From Devosia epidermidihirudinis (GTDB lineage Bacteria; Pseudomonadota; Alphaproteobacteria; Rhizobiales; Devosiaceae): a DNA stretch of 64,000 nt. Under the pieces are notes generated by a model. That model worked only from the letters and a program-made list of their open reading frames with translations, ran no database searches and was not told where the DNA came from. This document shows, one piece after another, positions 30,770 to 39,198 of this stretch. The stretch lies in contig NZ_LANJ01000004.1 in assembly GCF_000971295.1 (NCBI RefSeq), positions 1-64,000 of the forward strand, written 5' to 3'. Each line of letters begins with the position of its first letter. Within the stretch, counting starts at the first letter, position 1. Made by a program: the position numbers and the translations under genes.

Positions 30770-31666
30770 ATGACTTCTCCAATCGACCCTATCACCGCCG
30801 ACCTTTGGCAGGTCATTGCCGCCACCGACGAAGTCGCTATCGGCGTTGTCGAGACCACGCTGCTGCTCGACCAGCCTATCGCCATCACCCGCGACAAGGA
30901 CGGCCTACCGGTCGTGTGGCGCCGTACGAGCGAGGCGCGGGGCGACGAGATCGATCCCGAAACCATCTTTGACCGCCTGCCGGTTATCACCGGCTATGGC
31001 TATATCTGGACCAGCTTTGGCAACCCGCCAAAGGAACTGTTCCCGATCCCTGAATATGCCGAAGCCGACCGCAAGAACATGAGCTGCGGTTCGATTGGGC
31101 TCTACGTATCCGCCCCGCGCGCTGTTGAGAACTTCCTCGACATGGGCCACTTCCCCTATGTCCACACCGACATTCTGGGTGCCGAGCCGCATACCGAGGT
31201 CAAGGAATACGACGTCGAAGTCTCCGAAGAACGCGACGAAGTTCTGGCTACCCGTTGCCGTTTCTTTCAGCCTCGCGCAGCCCTTTCGGCGACCGAAGGT
31301 CAGGAAGTTGAGTACGTCTATCGCGTGCCGCACCCGTTCTGCTCGGTGCTCTACAAGTCATGCCCCGAGGACGATAGCCGCCGCGACGTGATCGCCATCT
31401 TCCTCCAGCCGATGACCGAAGAGCGCTGCCGCGCCCATCTGCTGCAGTCGATGGTGGACTCCACCTCCACCATCACCGATCTGCGCCGGTTCCAGCAGAC
31501 CATTTTTGGTCAGGACAAGCCGATCCTCGAAAACCAGTACCCCAAGCGCCTACCGCTCGACCCGCGCTCGGAAACCCCGATCCGTGCCGACAAGTCGGCC
31601 ATCGCCTATCGCCGCTGGCTGAGCCAGAAGGGCATCACCTATGGTGTGATCCCGATGGCGTCGTAG
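30770..31666 (+). CDS. Rieske-less catalytic subunit of a ring-hydroxylating oxygenase
   Basis: About 298 residues resembling the alpha subunit of Rieske non-haem iron oxygenases (vanillate demethylase-like). The iron site D-x2-H-x4-H is present in FLDMGHFPYVH (about residues 121-131). The N-terminal 100 residues keep the outline of a Rieske fold (TTLLLDQPIAITRDKDG ... GYGYIWTSFGNP), but none of the CxH/CxxH cluster ligands exist. Electrons would therefore have to come from a cluster on another chain, and the next gene encodes an intact Rieske domain. The start at 30770 is a judgement; a frame opening at 30689 has no better ribosome-binding site. Confidence 0.8.
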   Translation: MTSPIDPITADLWQVIAATDEVAIGVVETTLLLDQPIAITRDKDGLPVVWRRTSEARGDEIDPETIFDRLPVITGYGYIWTSFGNPPKELFPIPEYAEADRKNMSCGSIGLYVSAPRAVENFLDMGHFPYVHTDILGAEPHTEVKEYDVEVSEERDEVLATRCRFFQPRAALSATEGQEVEYVYRVPHPFCSVLYKSCPEDDSRRDVIAIFLQPMTEERCRAHLLQSMVDSTSTITDLRRFQQTIFGQDKPILENQYPKRLPLDPRSETPIRADKSAIAYRRWLSQKGITYGVIPMAS

Positions 31667-31690
31667 CGATGAGGGCGATCACTTCTTCAC

Positions 31691-31807
31691 CTCTCCCTTG
31701 GGGGGAGAGGTCGGCAGCAAAGCTGCCGGGTGAGGGGGCCTTTCCCGGTCGCCCCGCCAAGAAAAGGCCCCCTCACCCCGCCCCTCTCCCCCAAAGGGAG
31801 AGGGAGC
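31691..31807. repeat. Nested inverted repeat between the two oxygenase genes
   Basis: Outer CTCTCCC/GGGAGAG elements enclose 15-bp arms (GGTGAGGGGGCCTTT and AAAGGCCCCCTCACC). It is a dispersed C-rich intergenic element; a related half occurs near 57934-57966. It may modulate expression between the two genes. Confidence 0.75.
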
Positions 31808-31883
31808 CAAATCGAGCCCTCCCGTACGCCAGGATGGCTAAAACGACCTCATCCGATCGTGGCGCGATCCTTCTTTTTCTCGG

Positions 31884-33599
31884 ATGACCATCATGCCCCT
31901 GAGCCTTTCCGATTCAACCTGGTATCCCATCGCCAGCGCCGAAGACTTGCCCCTGCGCCATGTCTATCAGGGCCAGTTGCTGGGCCGCGAACTGGCCGTG
32001 TGGCGCGCCGACGACGGTAATGTGAACGTCTGGGAAAACCGGTGCCTGCATCGCGGCGTGCGCCTGTCGATCGGCATCAATGAAGGCGGTGAGCTGAAGT
32101 GCCAGTATCACGGCTGGCGGTATGCCAACCGCTCGGCAGGCTGCACCTATATCCCCGCCCACCCGGCCGACGCGCCATCGCGCCGCATCGAGAACAAGAC
32201 TTATCCGGTCCGAGAGGCCTATGGACTGATCTGGTCGGCGGCAAATTCCGACCTGCCTTTTGCCCCCTTCCCCGGCGCTGAATCCGGCGACTGGTTCGCG
32301 CTGCGCCCCATGCCCGTCAATGCCGAGCCCGCCGACGTGCTCACCGCTCTTGCCGGTCTTGCGCCCGACGATCAGCCAGCCGATGTACTGCCCGGCATGG
32401 GTCTGCGCCTTGGCGAGGTAACGTATTTCGTCCAGCCGGTTGACGCCAACCGCTCGGTGATCCGGGGGCTCTTGGCCAAGCGCCCCGAAAATGAGGCAGC
32501 GGCTCTGCGCGCCCACAACGAGACGCTGACCCGCCTGCGCGATCGCCTTGAGCGCGCCGCCGCTCGCAAGCCGGCGCCTGCTGCGCTGCAGCCCACCTTT
32601 GACAAGGTCTCGGTGGAGCTTTCCACCATGCCCGATATCGTCATTCCGCGCGGCAACACCATGCCCGTCGTGGTCAAGCGCAAGTGGCAGACCGCCGATG
32701 GCGTTGTGGGCTTTGAGCTGGCAGCCCGCGACGGCCACCTGCCGACCTTCCAGCCGGGCGCGCATATCGACGTGCATCTGCCCAATGGCCTGATCCGCCA
32801 ATATTCCATCACCAATGGCCCAGGCGAGCTGATGAGCTATGTCATCGGCGTCAAGCAGGAGAGCGCCAGCAAGGGCGGCTCCAAGGTGCTGGTGGACACC
32901 GTGCGCGAAGGCGACGTGCTGGCCATTTCCGAGCCGCGCAACAACTTCCCGCTGCGCCGCGACGCCACCCGCACCGTGTTGATCGCCGGCGGCATCGGCA
33001 TCACACCGCTCCTCTCGATGGCCCGCTTCCTCGACAAGTCCGCCCTGCCCTACGAGCTGCACTACTTCACCCGCGCAGGCGAGCAGGTGGCGTTCCGCGA
33101 CGAGCTGGGGGCGCTACACGGCAAGGTGTTCATCCATACGGGCGTGCCGCGTTCAGAGATCGCCACGTCCATTGCCACTACGCTTGGCGACTGGAGCCGC
33201 GCGCAGCACGTTTATGTCTGCGGCCCCTCGGCCATGCTCGAAACCGTCCGCGTCACCGCTGCCGCACAGGGCTGGCCCGATGAGGCGATCCACTTCGAGT
33301 ATTTCAAGAACGACAAGGTCATCGACGACTCCACCGCCTTCGATATCGAGCTGGCGCGTTCGGCGATGACGCTGCATGTCCCCTCGGGCAAGACCATTCT
33401 CGAAGTGATGCGGGATGCGGGCCTGACGGTGCCCAGCTCGTGTGAGCAAGGCGCCTGCGGCACCTGCCTCACCGGCGTCATGGAGGGCGAGGTGGACCAT
33501 CAGGACGTCTATCTCAACGACAGCGAGAAGCAGTCCAATACCTGCATGATGACCTGCGTAAGCCGCGCGAAATCCGCGCGATTGGTTTTGGATATCTAG
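31884..33599 (+). CDS. Rieske domain fused to a phthalate dioxygenase reductase-type protein
   Basis: A 571-residue fusion. Residues 1-125 form a complete Rieske ferredoxin-like domain with ligands C-L-H (NRCLHRGVRL) and C-Q-Y-H (KCQYHGWRY). After a linker (about 140-255) comes a PDR/VanB-type reductase: flavin-binding IRQYSITNGP, NAD-binding LIAGGIGITPLLSMARF, and a C-terminal plant-type 2Fe-2S ferredoxin with CEQGACGTC and a later cysteine (NTCMMTC). One chain could thus carry electrons from NAD(P)H through flavin and 2Fe-2S to the Rieske cluster. The partner is the upstream Rieske-less oxygenase. An alternative ATG lies three codons downstream. Confidence 0.9.
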   Translation: MTIMPLSLSDSTWYPIASAEDLPLRHVYQGQLLGRELAVWRADDGNVNVWENRCLHRGVRLSIGINEGGELKCQYHGWRYANRSAGCTYIPAHPADAPSRRIENKTYPVREAYGLIWSAANSDLPFAPFPGAESGDWFALRPMPVNAEPADVLTALAGLAPDDQPADVLPGMGLRLGEVTYFVQPVDANRSVIRGLLAKRPENEAAALRAHNETLTRLRDRLERAAARKPAPAALQPTFDKVSVELSTMPDIVIPRGNTMPVVVKRKWQTADGVVGFELAARDGHLPTFQPGAHIDVHLPNGLIRQYSITNGPGELMSYVIGVKQESASKGGSKVLVDTVREGDVLAISEPRNNFPLRRDATRTVLIAGGIGITPLLSMARFLDKSALPYELHYFTRAGEQVAFRDELGALHGKVFIHTGVPRSEIATSIATTLGDWSRAQHVYVCGPSAMLETVRVTAAAQGWPDEAIHFEYFKNDKVIDDSTAFDIELARSAMTLHVPSGKTILEVMRDAGLTVPSSCEQGACGTCLTGVMEGEVDHQDVYLNDSEKQSNTCMMTCVSRAKSARLVLDI

Positions 33600-33608
33600 G
33601 CATTCAGT

Positions 33609-33696
33609 AGACCTCATCCTGAGCCTGTCGAAGGACGAGGTCGTGGCGAGATCGGGTTAACCGACCTCGTGGTTCGACAAGCTCACCATGAGGTCT
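33609..33696. repeat. Dispersed intergenic inverted repeat, copy 3
   Basis: Facing halves: CTCATCCTGAGCCTGTCGAA on the left and GGTTCGACAAGCTCACCATG on the right, each followed or preceded by the CGACCTCG/CGAGGTCG core. It lies between the reductase gene and the GST gene. Confidence 0.9.
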
Positions 33697-33718
33697 CATG
33701 GGCAGTGCGAGTACACAA

Positions 33719-34363
33719 ATGACGATTACCCTTTACGACTTCGAACTGTCCGGAAATTGCTACAAGCTGCGGCTGCTGATGAGCATTCTCAAGCTGCGCT
33801 ATGACATCATCCCGGTGGACTTCTATCCCGGGCGTCAGCACAAGGCCGACTGGTTCCTGCGGCTCAATCCGTTCGGCCAGCTACCGGTGATCAAGGATGA
33901 CGAGCTGGTGCTGTCCGATTCCGGCGCCATTCTCGCCTATCTCGCCAAGAAGTATGACGAGACCGGCCTCTGGTTCCCCGATGATCCGGCGATCACGGCC
34001 GAAGTGCTGCGCTGGCACGCCATTGCCGACGACATCACCGCGACCTCATCGTCGGCGCGGCTGGTGCTTGGCATGTTCTATGAGTTCGATCTGGAAAAGG
34101 CCCAGCAGGGCGCGCACCGCATTTTCCGCCTGATGGACGAACATCTGTGGTTTGGCGAACGCGAAGGCCGCGACTGGCTGTGCTCGCCCGACCATCCGAC
34201 CACAGCCGATATCGCCTGCTTCCCCTATGTGATGCTGAGCGAAGAGGGCGGCATTTCGCGCCAGGATTATCCGGCGCTGCGCCGCTGGACCGACCGCGTC
34301 CGTCGCATCCCGGGCTTTGTCGTCATGTCGGGCATTTTCCCGGCTGGCCGCGCCGCGTCGTAA
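33719..34363 (+). CDS. Glutathione S-transferase family protein
   Basis: About 214 residues with the two-domain GST layout. The N-terminal thioredoxin-like part begins MTITLYDFELSGNCYKLRLL and includes NPFGQLPVIKDDELVLSDSG, where the cis-Pro and the Asp-Ser glutathione contact are visible. A helical C-terminal domain follows, with the conserved N-capping motif PTTADIACFPY. I start at 33719 because the fold begins there and the alternative ATG at 33698 lies in the repeat element. It follows the oxygenase pair in the same direction, but a joint pathway is only conjecture. Confidence 0.87.
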   Translation: MTITLYDFELSGNCYKLRLLMSILKLRYDIIPVDFYPGRQHKADWFLRLNPFGQLPVIKDDELVLSDSGAILAYLAKKYDETGLWFPDDPAITAEVLRWHAIADDITATSSSARLVLGMFYEFDLEKAQQGAHRIFRLMDEHLWFGEREGRDWLCSPDHPTTADIACFPYVMLSEEGGISRQDYPALRRWTDRVRRIPGFVVMSGIFPAGRAAS

Positions 34364-34403
34364 GTAATCTTCCAGGCCTGGGGGCGTTCACAGATGCCCC
34401 CAA

Positions 34404-34494
34404 GACCTCATGGTGAGCCTGTCGAACCACGAGGTCGAGGGAGTGGAGGCCTGGGTGCCACGCCCTCGTCCTTCGACAAGCTCAGGATGAGGTC
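34404..34494. repeat. Dispersed intergenic inverted repeat, copy 4
   Basis: Left half CTCATGGTGAGCCTGTCGAA, right half CTTCGACAAGCTCAGGATGA, i.e. the same pair of half-elements as copy 3 in swapped order. It lies between convergent GST and CNNM-family genes. Confidence 0.9.
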
Positions 34495-34532
34495 TGTTGC
34501 CAATCCAGTCCTAACTCCACCCCGCGCAGAAG

Positions 34533-35840
34533 CTACCCCGGCTTCACCTTCCCCGAAACCTTGGTCACCAGCAACTGATTGAGCCGCATGCGGTCGGCGT
34601 CGACCACCTCGAACACGTAACCGGCTGCCTCGACCTTGTCGCCCTTGCGGGCGGCGCGCCGTAGGCGATGCACGATAAAGCCGCCAATGGTTTCATAGGC
34701 CGCTTCCGGCGCCAGATTGCGGATATTGAGCGCACGGCTCACATCCACAAACGGCGCCATGCCATCGACCAGCCAGCTTTGATCGTCGCGCTTGAGAATG
34801 GCCTGTTCCTCGAAGGGATTGGCCAGCCCCTGCATCAGCGCGCCCATCAGATCTTTGAAGGTCACGACGCCCACGACCAGCGCATATTCGCTGACCACCA
34901 GCGCAAAGCCGGTGCTCTGGGCCTGAAACTCGGCCAGCACCTCCCAGACATTGAGCGTATCGGGCACTGACAGCACATCGCGCCGGGCCTTGGCGAAGTC
35001 GACTTCCTGATGTCGATCGATCGCCGTCGCCAACACGTCCTCCGCGCGCACGCAGCCAATGGCCGCGTCGATGCCGCCATCACAGATCGGGTAATGCGAG
35101 AAAGGGCGCTTGCGCACCTTGTCCTGCTGCACTTCCGGCGGATCGCTGATGTCGAGATAGACGATATCGTCGCGAATGGTCATCACCGAGGTGACGCTGC
35201 GCAATTCCAGCGCCAGCACGTTTTCGATCAGGCGATGCTCGTTCTTCATCAGCACGCCCGAAGCCGCGCCACCGGCCAGGATCATGCGGAAATCCTCAGC
35301 TGTCACTGCATCAGGCGGCACGGTGGGTTCGAGCTTGAACCAGCCAATGATCCCGTCCGACAGACGGCTGAAGAACCACACCAGAGGTTTGAGCAGTTTG
35401 ACTGCGATCTCGGGAAACCACACCACGCTCAATGCCACATCTTCGGGCACCATCATGGCGATGCGCTTGGGCGTGAGATCGGCAAACAGCACGAAGAGGC
35501 CCGTGACCAGGACGAAGGCGAAGACCGAGCCAATCGGCAGCGCCAGATCGTTCGATACACCCGCCAGATGCAGCCACGAGGCAAACACCGGCCCCAGCGT
35601 ATCCTGCCCGAGCGTACCAGCGAGGATCGAGACGGCGTTGGTGGCGATCTGCAGCGCGGTGATCACATTGCCCGCATCGGCCCGCAACGCGACGAAGCGC
35701 TTGGCCTTGCTATTGCCCGCCTCGGCCAGCGAGCGGATTCGTACTTCCCGCGCGGCGGCGAAGGCAATTTCGGAGAGTGAGATAACGACGCTGACCGCGA
35801 TCAGGGTCAGGATCAGCAATATGCCGACAAAGGTATTCAT
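34533..35840 (-). CDS. CNNM/HlyC-CorC family membrane protein
   Basis: A 435-residue protein of the 'hemolysin family' related to CNNM/CorC transporters. The N-terminal DUF21 membrane domain starts with ILLILTLIAVSVVISLSEIA and contains three to four helices. It is followed by paired CBS domains (about 205-325) and the C-terminal CorC_HlyC domain (DDQSWLVDGMAPFVDVSRAL ... GGFIVHRL). Family members are implicated in magnesium or cobalt handling; haemolysis is a historical label. It stands alone on the minus strand. Confidence 0.88.
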   Translation of the reverse strand: MNTFVGILLILTLIAVSVVISLSEIAFAAAREVRIRSLAEAGNSKAKRFVALRADAGNVITALQIATNAVSILAGTLGQDTLGPVFASWLHLAGVSNDLALPIGSVFAFVLVTGLFVLFADLTPKRIAMMVPEDVALSVVWFPEIAVKLLKPLVWFFSRLSDGIIGWFKLEPTVPPDAVTAEDFRMILAGGAASGVLMKNEHRLIENVLALELRSVTSVMTIRDDIVYLDISDPPEVQQDKVRKRPFSHYPICDGGIDAAIGCVRAEDVLATAIDRHQEVDFAKARRDVLSVPDTLNVWEVLAEFQAQSTGFALVVSEYALVVGVVTFKDLMGALMQGLANPFEEQAILKRDDQSWLVDGMAPFVDVSRALNIRNLAPEAAYETIGGFIVHRLRRAARKGDKVEAAGYVFEVVDADRMRLNQLLVTKVSGKVKPG

Positions 35841-35912
35841 GATGTGCCGCGCAGAGCTATGGCTGGAGCGCGTTCTCTAGCACAGGCTTAGCGACAATGA
35901 GAAATCGACTGG

Positions 35913-36941
35913 TTAATCGGGGGCGTAGCTGTGTTCGATCCCCTGCCAATCGCGCACCGTAAAGCAGCCGTCCCCGCCCGTGATGGTGCTCGCCCCGATA
36001 TCGGCCTTGCCGTGCCCGCCGGGAATATCGAGGATATAGGTCGGCTGAGCCAGCCCCGAAATCCGTCCGCGCAGCGCGCGCACCAGCGCCTGCCCCTCGG
36101 CAATGCTCATGCGGAAATGGCTGGTGCCGGGCGCAAGGTCGGGATGGTGTAGGTAGTAGGGCTTGATGCGGTTTTCGACGAAGGTCTTCATCAAGCTGGC
36201 CAGCGTCTCGACATCGTCGTTGACGCCCTTGAGCAGCACCGACTGACTGACCAGCACCACGCCGCCATCCACCAGCCGCGCTACGGCGGCGCGGGCACTG
36301 TCGGAAAACTCGCGCGGATGATTGGCATGCACGGCGAGATAGGTCGTTTTGCCGCTCGCCTTGAGCGCCTCGATCATCGCCGCGTCGACGCGGTCCGGCT
36401 CCACCACCGGCACGCGGGTGTGGAAGCGAACGATCATGACGTGAGCGATATCGGCCAGCCGCACCATGATCTCGCGCAGACGGCGCGGAGACAGCACCAG
36501 CGGATCGCCACCGGTGAGGATCACTTCCCAGATTTCGCTATGCGCGGCGATATAAGCAATGGCCGCGTCGAGCTCGCTTGGCGTGAGCGTGCCCAGCCCC
36601 TGCGGCCCCACCATTTCGCGGCGGAAGCAGAAGCGGCAATAAACCGGGCAGACATGCACGGCCTTGAGCAGCACGCGATCCGGGTAACGATGCACGATCC
36701 CCTCGACCGGTGAATGGGCGAGATCGCCAATCGGATCGACGCGTTCGTCGGCCGTTGTCTTGAGCTCGGCTGTTGTCGGCACGAACTGGCGGGCGATGGG
36801 ATCGGTGGGATCATCGCGGTCGATCAGTGCGGAGATCGCGGGGGTGATACCGATGGCGTATTTCGCGGCAACGGCGTCGAGGCCCGCCGCATCCGCAACC
36901 AGCCCGGCGGCAACCAGCGCTTTTGTGGTCTTGATGTGCAC
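35913..36941 (-). CDS. epmB: EF-P beta-lysylation radical-SAM enzyme (lysine 2,3-aminomutase family)
   Basis: Radical-SAM, PLP-dependent aminomutase that converts L-alpha-lysine to (R)-beta-lysine for EF-P modification. The 342-residue protein has the 4Fe-4S motif CPVYCRFC (about residue 110), preceded by the family phrase HRYPDRVLLKAVHV, and LTGGDPLVLSPRRL. I start at the GTG at 36941. The longer open frame runs through the repeat at 36962-37047 and is therefore not coding. The short length and proximity to epmA and efp argue for EpmB rather than catabolic KamA. Confidence 0.9.
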   Translation of the reverse strand: MHIKTTKALVAAGLVADAAGLDAVAAKYAIGITPAISALIDRDDPTDPIARQFVPTTAELKTTADERVDPIGDLAHSPVEGIVHRYPDRVLLKAVHVCPVYCRFCFRREMVGPQGLGTLTPSELDAAIAYIAAHSEIWEVILTGGDPLVLSPRRLREIMVRLADIAHVMIVRFHTRVPVVEPDRVDAAMIEALKASGKTTYLAVHANHPREFSDSARAAVARLVDGGVVLVSQSVLLKGVNDDVETLASLMKTFVENRIKPYYLHHPDLAPGTSHFRMSIAEGQALVRALRGRISGLAQPTYILDIPGGHGKADIGASTITGGDGCFTVRDWQGIEHSYAPD

Positions 36942-36961
36942 TATGCCACCCACCCACTGAT

Positions 36962-37047
36962 CGTCACCCTCGGGCTCGACCCGAGGGTTTTGTGCTGGTG
37001 CTCGGCGCGGCAAGTGTAGCGCCCTCGGGTCAAGCCCGAGGGTGACG
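36962..37047. repeat. Inverted repeat of the CACCCTCGGG family
   Basis: Arms of 26 bp (36962-36987 and 37022-37047) differ at one position; the arm core is CACCCTCGGGCTCGACCC. It fills the space between epmA and epmB. A related single half lies near 13034. Confidence 0.85.
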
Positions 37048-37071
37048 ACTGGCAAATCTTGGGCTGAAAAG

Positions 37072-38127
37072 TCATTCCGCCACCGGGGCCCAGAGCACGG
37101 CGTCGATTTTGGGGGCGCCGGTGGCCAGCATGACGAGGCGGTCAAAGCCGAGGGCGACGCCGCTGGCTTCGGGCATGAGGTTGAGGGCGGCGAGGAAATC
37201 TTCGTCGAGCGGGTAGTGCTCGCCGTAGATGCGCTGCTTCTCGGCCATTTCGGCGGTGAAGCGACGGCGCTGTTCTTCCGGGTCGGTCAGCTCGCCAAAG
37301 CCATTGGCCAGTTCAACGCCGCAGGCATAAAGCTCGAAGCGCTCGCTGACGCGGCGATCATCGGCGGCGCGGCGCGCCAACGCGGCTTCTGCGGCTGGGT
37401 AACGATCCAGCACGGTCACGCGACCCGTGCCCAGATTAGGTTCGACCTTTTCCACCAGAATGCGGCTGAAGAGATAGCTCCAGCTTCGGTCTTCCGGCAC
37501 ATCGAGGCCCTGCGCGGCCATCAGCGCGGCCAGCTTTTCGCCATCGGTGGCGCCGTCGGCGTCCATGCTGGCAAAGAGATCGATGCCGGCATAGCGCATA
37601 AAGGCATCGGCTACACTCAGTCGCTCGGCCTCGGCGAACGGGTCCGCTTCCCGGTCACGAAACCGCAGCACTTTGGCGCCTGTGGTCTCAGCAGCGAGCC
37701 TCAATATGGCGAGGCAATCGGCGATGATCGCGTCATAGGGTTCACCCGCGCGATACCATTCGAGCATGGTGAACTCGGGATGGTGCAGCGCGCTACGCTC
37801 GCGATTGCGCCAGACGTGGCCAAGGCTGGCGATGCGCTGCTCGCCAGCGGCCAGCAGCTTTTTCATGGTGAACTCGGGCGAGGTGTGCAGATACATCGCC
37901 TGCCCCAGCCCGTCATTGCCGATCATGGTCGAGCCAAAAGCGTGAAGATGGGTCTCGTTGCCGGGCGAGCGTTGCAACCCCGGCGGATCGACCAGCACGA
38001 AATCTTCGTCAGCCAGATATAGCCGCAACCGCGCCTCGATCCGGTTGCGCGCCAACAGAATGGGGCGCCGGTCTTCGTGCACAGACGGTGTCCACCACGG
38101 GGACGCTGGGATATCCTGCTTGCTCAT
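37072..38127 (-). CDS. epmA: EF-P lysyl/beta-lysyl transferase (GenX/PoxA type)
   Basis: Class II lysyl-tRNA synthetase paralogue that attaches (beta-)lysine to Lys34 of EF-P. The 351-residue product lacks the anticodon-binding domain, as expected for EpmA/PoxA. Class II motif 2 is recognisable (VWRNRERSALHHPEFTMLEW), and motif 3 near the end is ASGVALGFDRLVML. The start at 38127 (MSKQDIPASPWW) fits the family; an upstream ATG at 38184 adds unrelated residues. It diverges from efp with 127 bases between, probably shared regulation. Confidence 0.92.
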   Translation of the reverse strand: MSKQDIPASPWWTPSVHEDRRPILLARNRIEARLRLYLADEDFVLVDPPGLQRSPGNETHLHAFGSTMIGNDGLGQAMYLHTSPEFTMKKLLAAGEQRIASLGHVWRNRERSALHHPEFTMLEWYRAGEPYDAIIADCLAILRLAAETTGAKVLRFRDREADPFAEAERLSVADAFMRYAGIDLFASMDADGATDGEKLAALMAAQGLDVPEDRSWSYLFSRILVEKVEPNLGTGRVTVLDRYPAAEAALARRAADDRRVSERFELYACGVELANGFGELTDPEEQRRRFTAEMAEKQRIYGEHYPLDEDFLAALNLMPEASGVALGFDRLVMLATGAPKIDAVLWAPVAE

Positions 38128-38254
38128 GTGACCTTTATGACGGCCGGGCTGGCGATTTTCGCCAAGATAGGGTAGTTGGCGCACGAAAGCCTATTTCGCG
38201 CGCGAGACGGCCCTGCCTCTACGACGCGCCCATCGATCGAACAAGGAAGAATTC

Positions 38255-38824
38255 ATGGTCAAGGTCATCGCCTCGTCGCTCCGCAAGGGCAACGTCGTCG
38301 AACAGGATGGCAATCTGCACGTCATCCTGACAGCGGAAAACGTCCATCCCGGCAAGGGCAACTCCATCACCAACGTCAATATGCGCCGCATTTCCGATGG
38401 CGTGAAGGTTGTTGGTCGCTGGCGCACTGTCGAAATGGTCGAAAAGGCCGACGTTGACGACCGCGAATATGACTATCTGTATTCGGATGGCGAAGGCCAT
38501 CACTTCATGGAGCCTGTCAGCTACGAGCAGATCACCGTCGCTGACGACGTGATCGGCGACCAGCGCGCCTACCTCGTCGATGGCATGAAGGTGCACCTCA
38601 AGACCTTCGAAGGCACCGCCCTGTCGATGGAACTGCCACAGCGCCTGACGTTTGAAATCGTCGAGACCGAGCCAGTGGTGAAGGGCCAGACGGCCTCGTC
38701 GTCCTACAAGCCAGCCGTGCTGAACAACGGCCTCAAGGTCATGGTCCCACCCCATATCGGCGTCGGCACCCGCATTGTCATCCTCACCGATGACAATTCC
38801 TACGTGGAACGCGCCAAGGACTGA
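38255..38824 (+). CDS. efp: Elongation factor P
   Basis: Ribosomal factor that relieves stalling at polyproline stretches. Its 189 residues cover the three beta-barrel domains. The modified lysine is Lys34 in the domain I loop ([12 protein letters not shown]), the type used by the EpmAB pathway, whose genes lie directly upstream in divergent orientation. The C-terminal signature [18 protein letters not shown] is intact. AAGGAAG precedes the ATG. Confidence 0.96.
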   Translation: MVKVIASSLRKGNVVEQDGNLHVILTAENVHPGKGNSITNVNMRRISDGVKVVGRWRTVEMVEKADVDDREYDYLYSDGEGHHFMEPVSYEQITVADDVIGDQRAYLVDGMKVHLKTFEGTALSMELPQRLTFEIVETEPVVKGQTASSSYKPAVLNNGLKVMVPPHIGVGTRIVILTDDNSYVERAKD

Positions 38825-38847
38825 GGGTAGAAAAACCCCACAAAATG

Positions 38848-38870
38848 ACGGGCCCTTCGGGGCCCGTTTT
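38848..38870 (+). terminator. Terminator of efp
   Basis: An 8-bp ACGGGCCC/GGGCCCGT stem with a TTCG tetraloop followed by TTT. It ends 46 bases past the efp stop and lies next to the convergent DUF2934 gene. Confidence 0.85.
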
Positions 38871-39094
38871 CATTTCTCGCTGATCTCGCGCGACGCCTCA
38901 TCCCAATTGACGTCGGCCCGCCCCAGCGGCTCGCCTTCGGCCAGCCACTTGTCATAGGCAATCTGGCGCTGATGCATTTCCTTGGCCCGCAGCCAATATT
39001 GAAAGCTCTGCCCTTCTGGCCGCCCATCCTGCTCCCACAGAAAATAGGCCGTGTTTCTGATCGCCTCGGCGAGTGCCGCGTCCTTGTACATCAT
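38870..39094 (-). CDS. DUF2934-type small protein
   Basis: About 74 residues. The first half has the short DUF2934 pattern AIRNTAYFLWEQDGRPEGQS followed by FQYWLRAKE. The family is common in Alphaproteobacteria, without known function. I prefer an ATG near 39094 (MMYKDAALAE); the frame is open to an ATG at 39232, which would overlap the upstream esterase gene by 34 bases. Neither start has a clear ribosome-binding site. Confidence 0.65.
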   Translation of the reverse strand: MMYKDAALAEAIRNTAYFLWEQDGRPEGQSFQYWLRAKEMHQRQIAYDKWLAEGEPLGRADVNWDEASREISEK

Positions 39095-39198
39095 GCCCGC
39101 TTTGATTTGCCCGTGTGCCGCAGCGTCGATTTCCAACGCTGCGGGAACAACGGCAATGGCGCGAGGCGGTTGCCTGATAACGCGAAAGTTTGCGCGGA

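Noticed and set aside
33698..33718. Upstream ATG for the GST
   Set aside because: It lies at the end of a dispersed repeat, and the GST fold begins exactly at the next methionine.
36942..37145. Upstream extension of epmB
   Set aside because: It translates the CACCCTCGGG repeat and overlaps the end of epmA; the family begins at the GTG at 36941.
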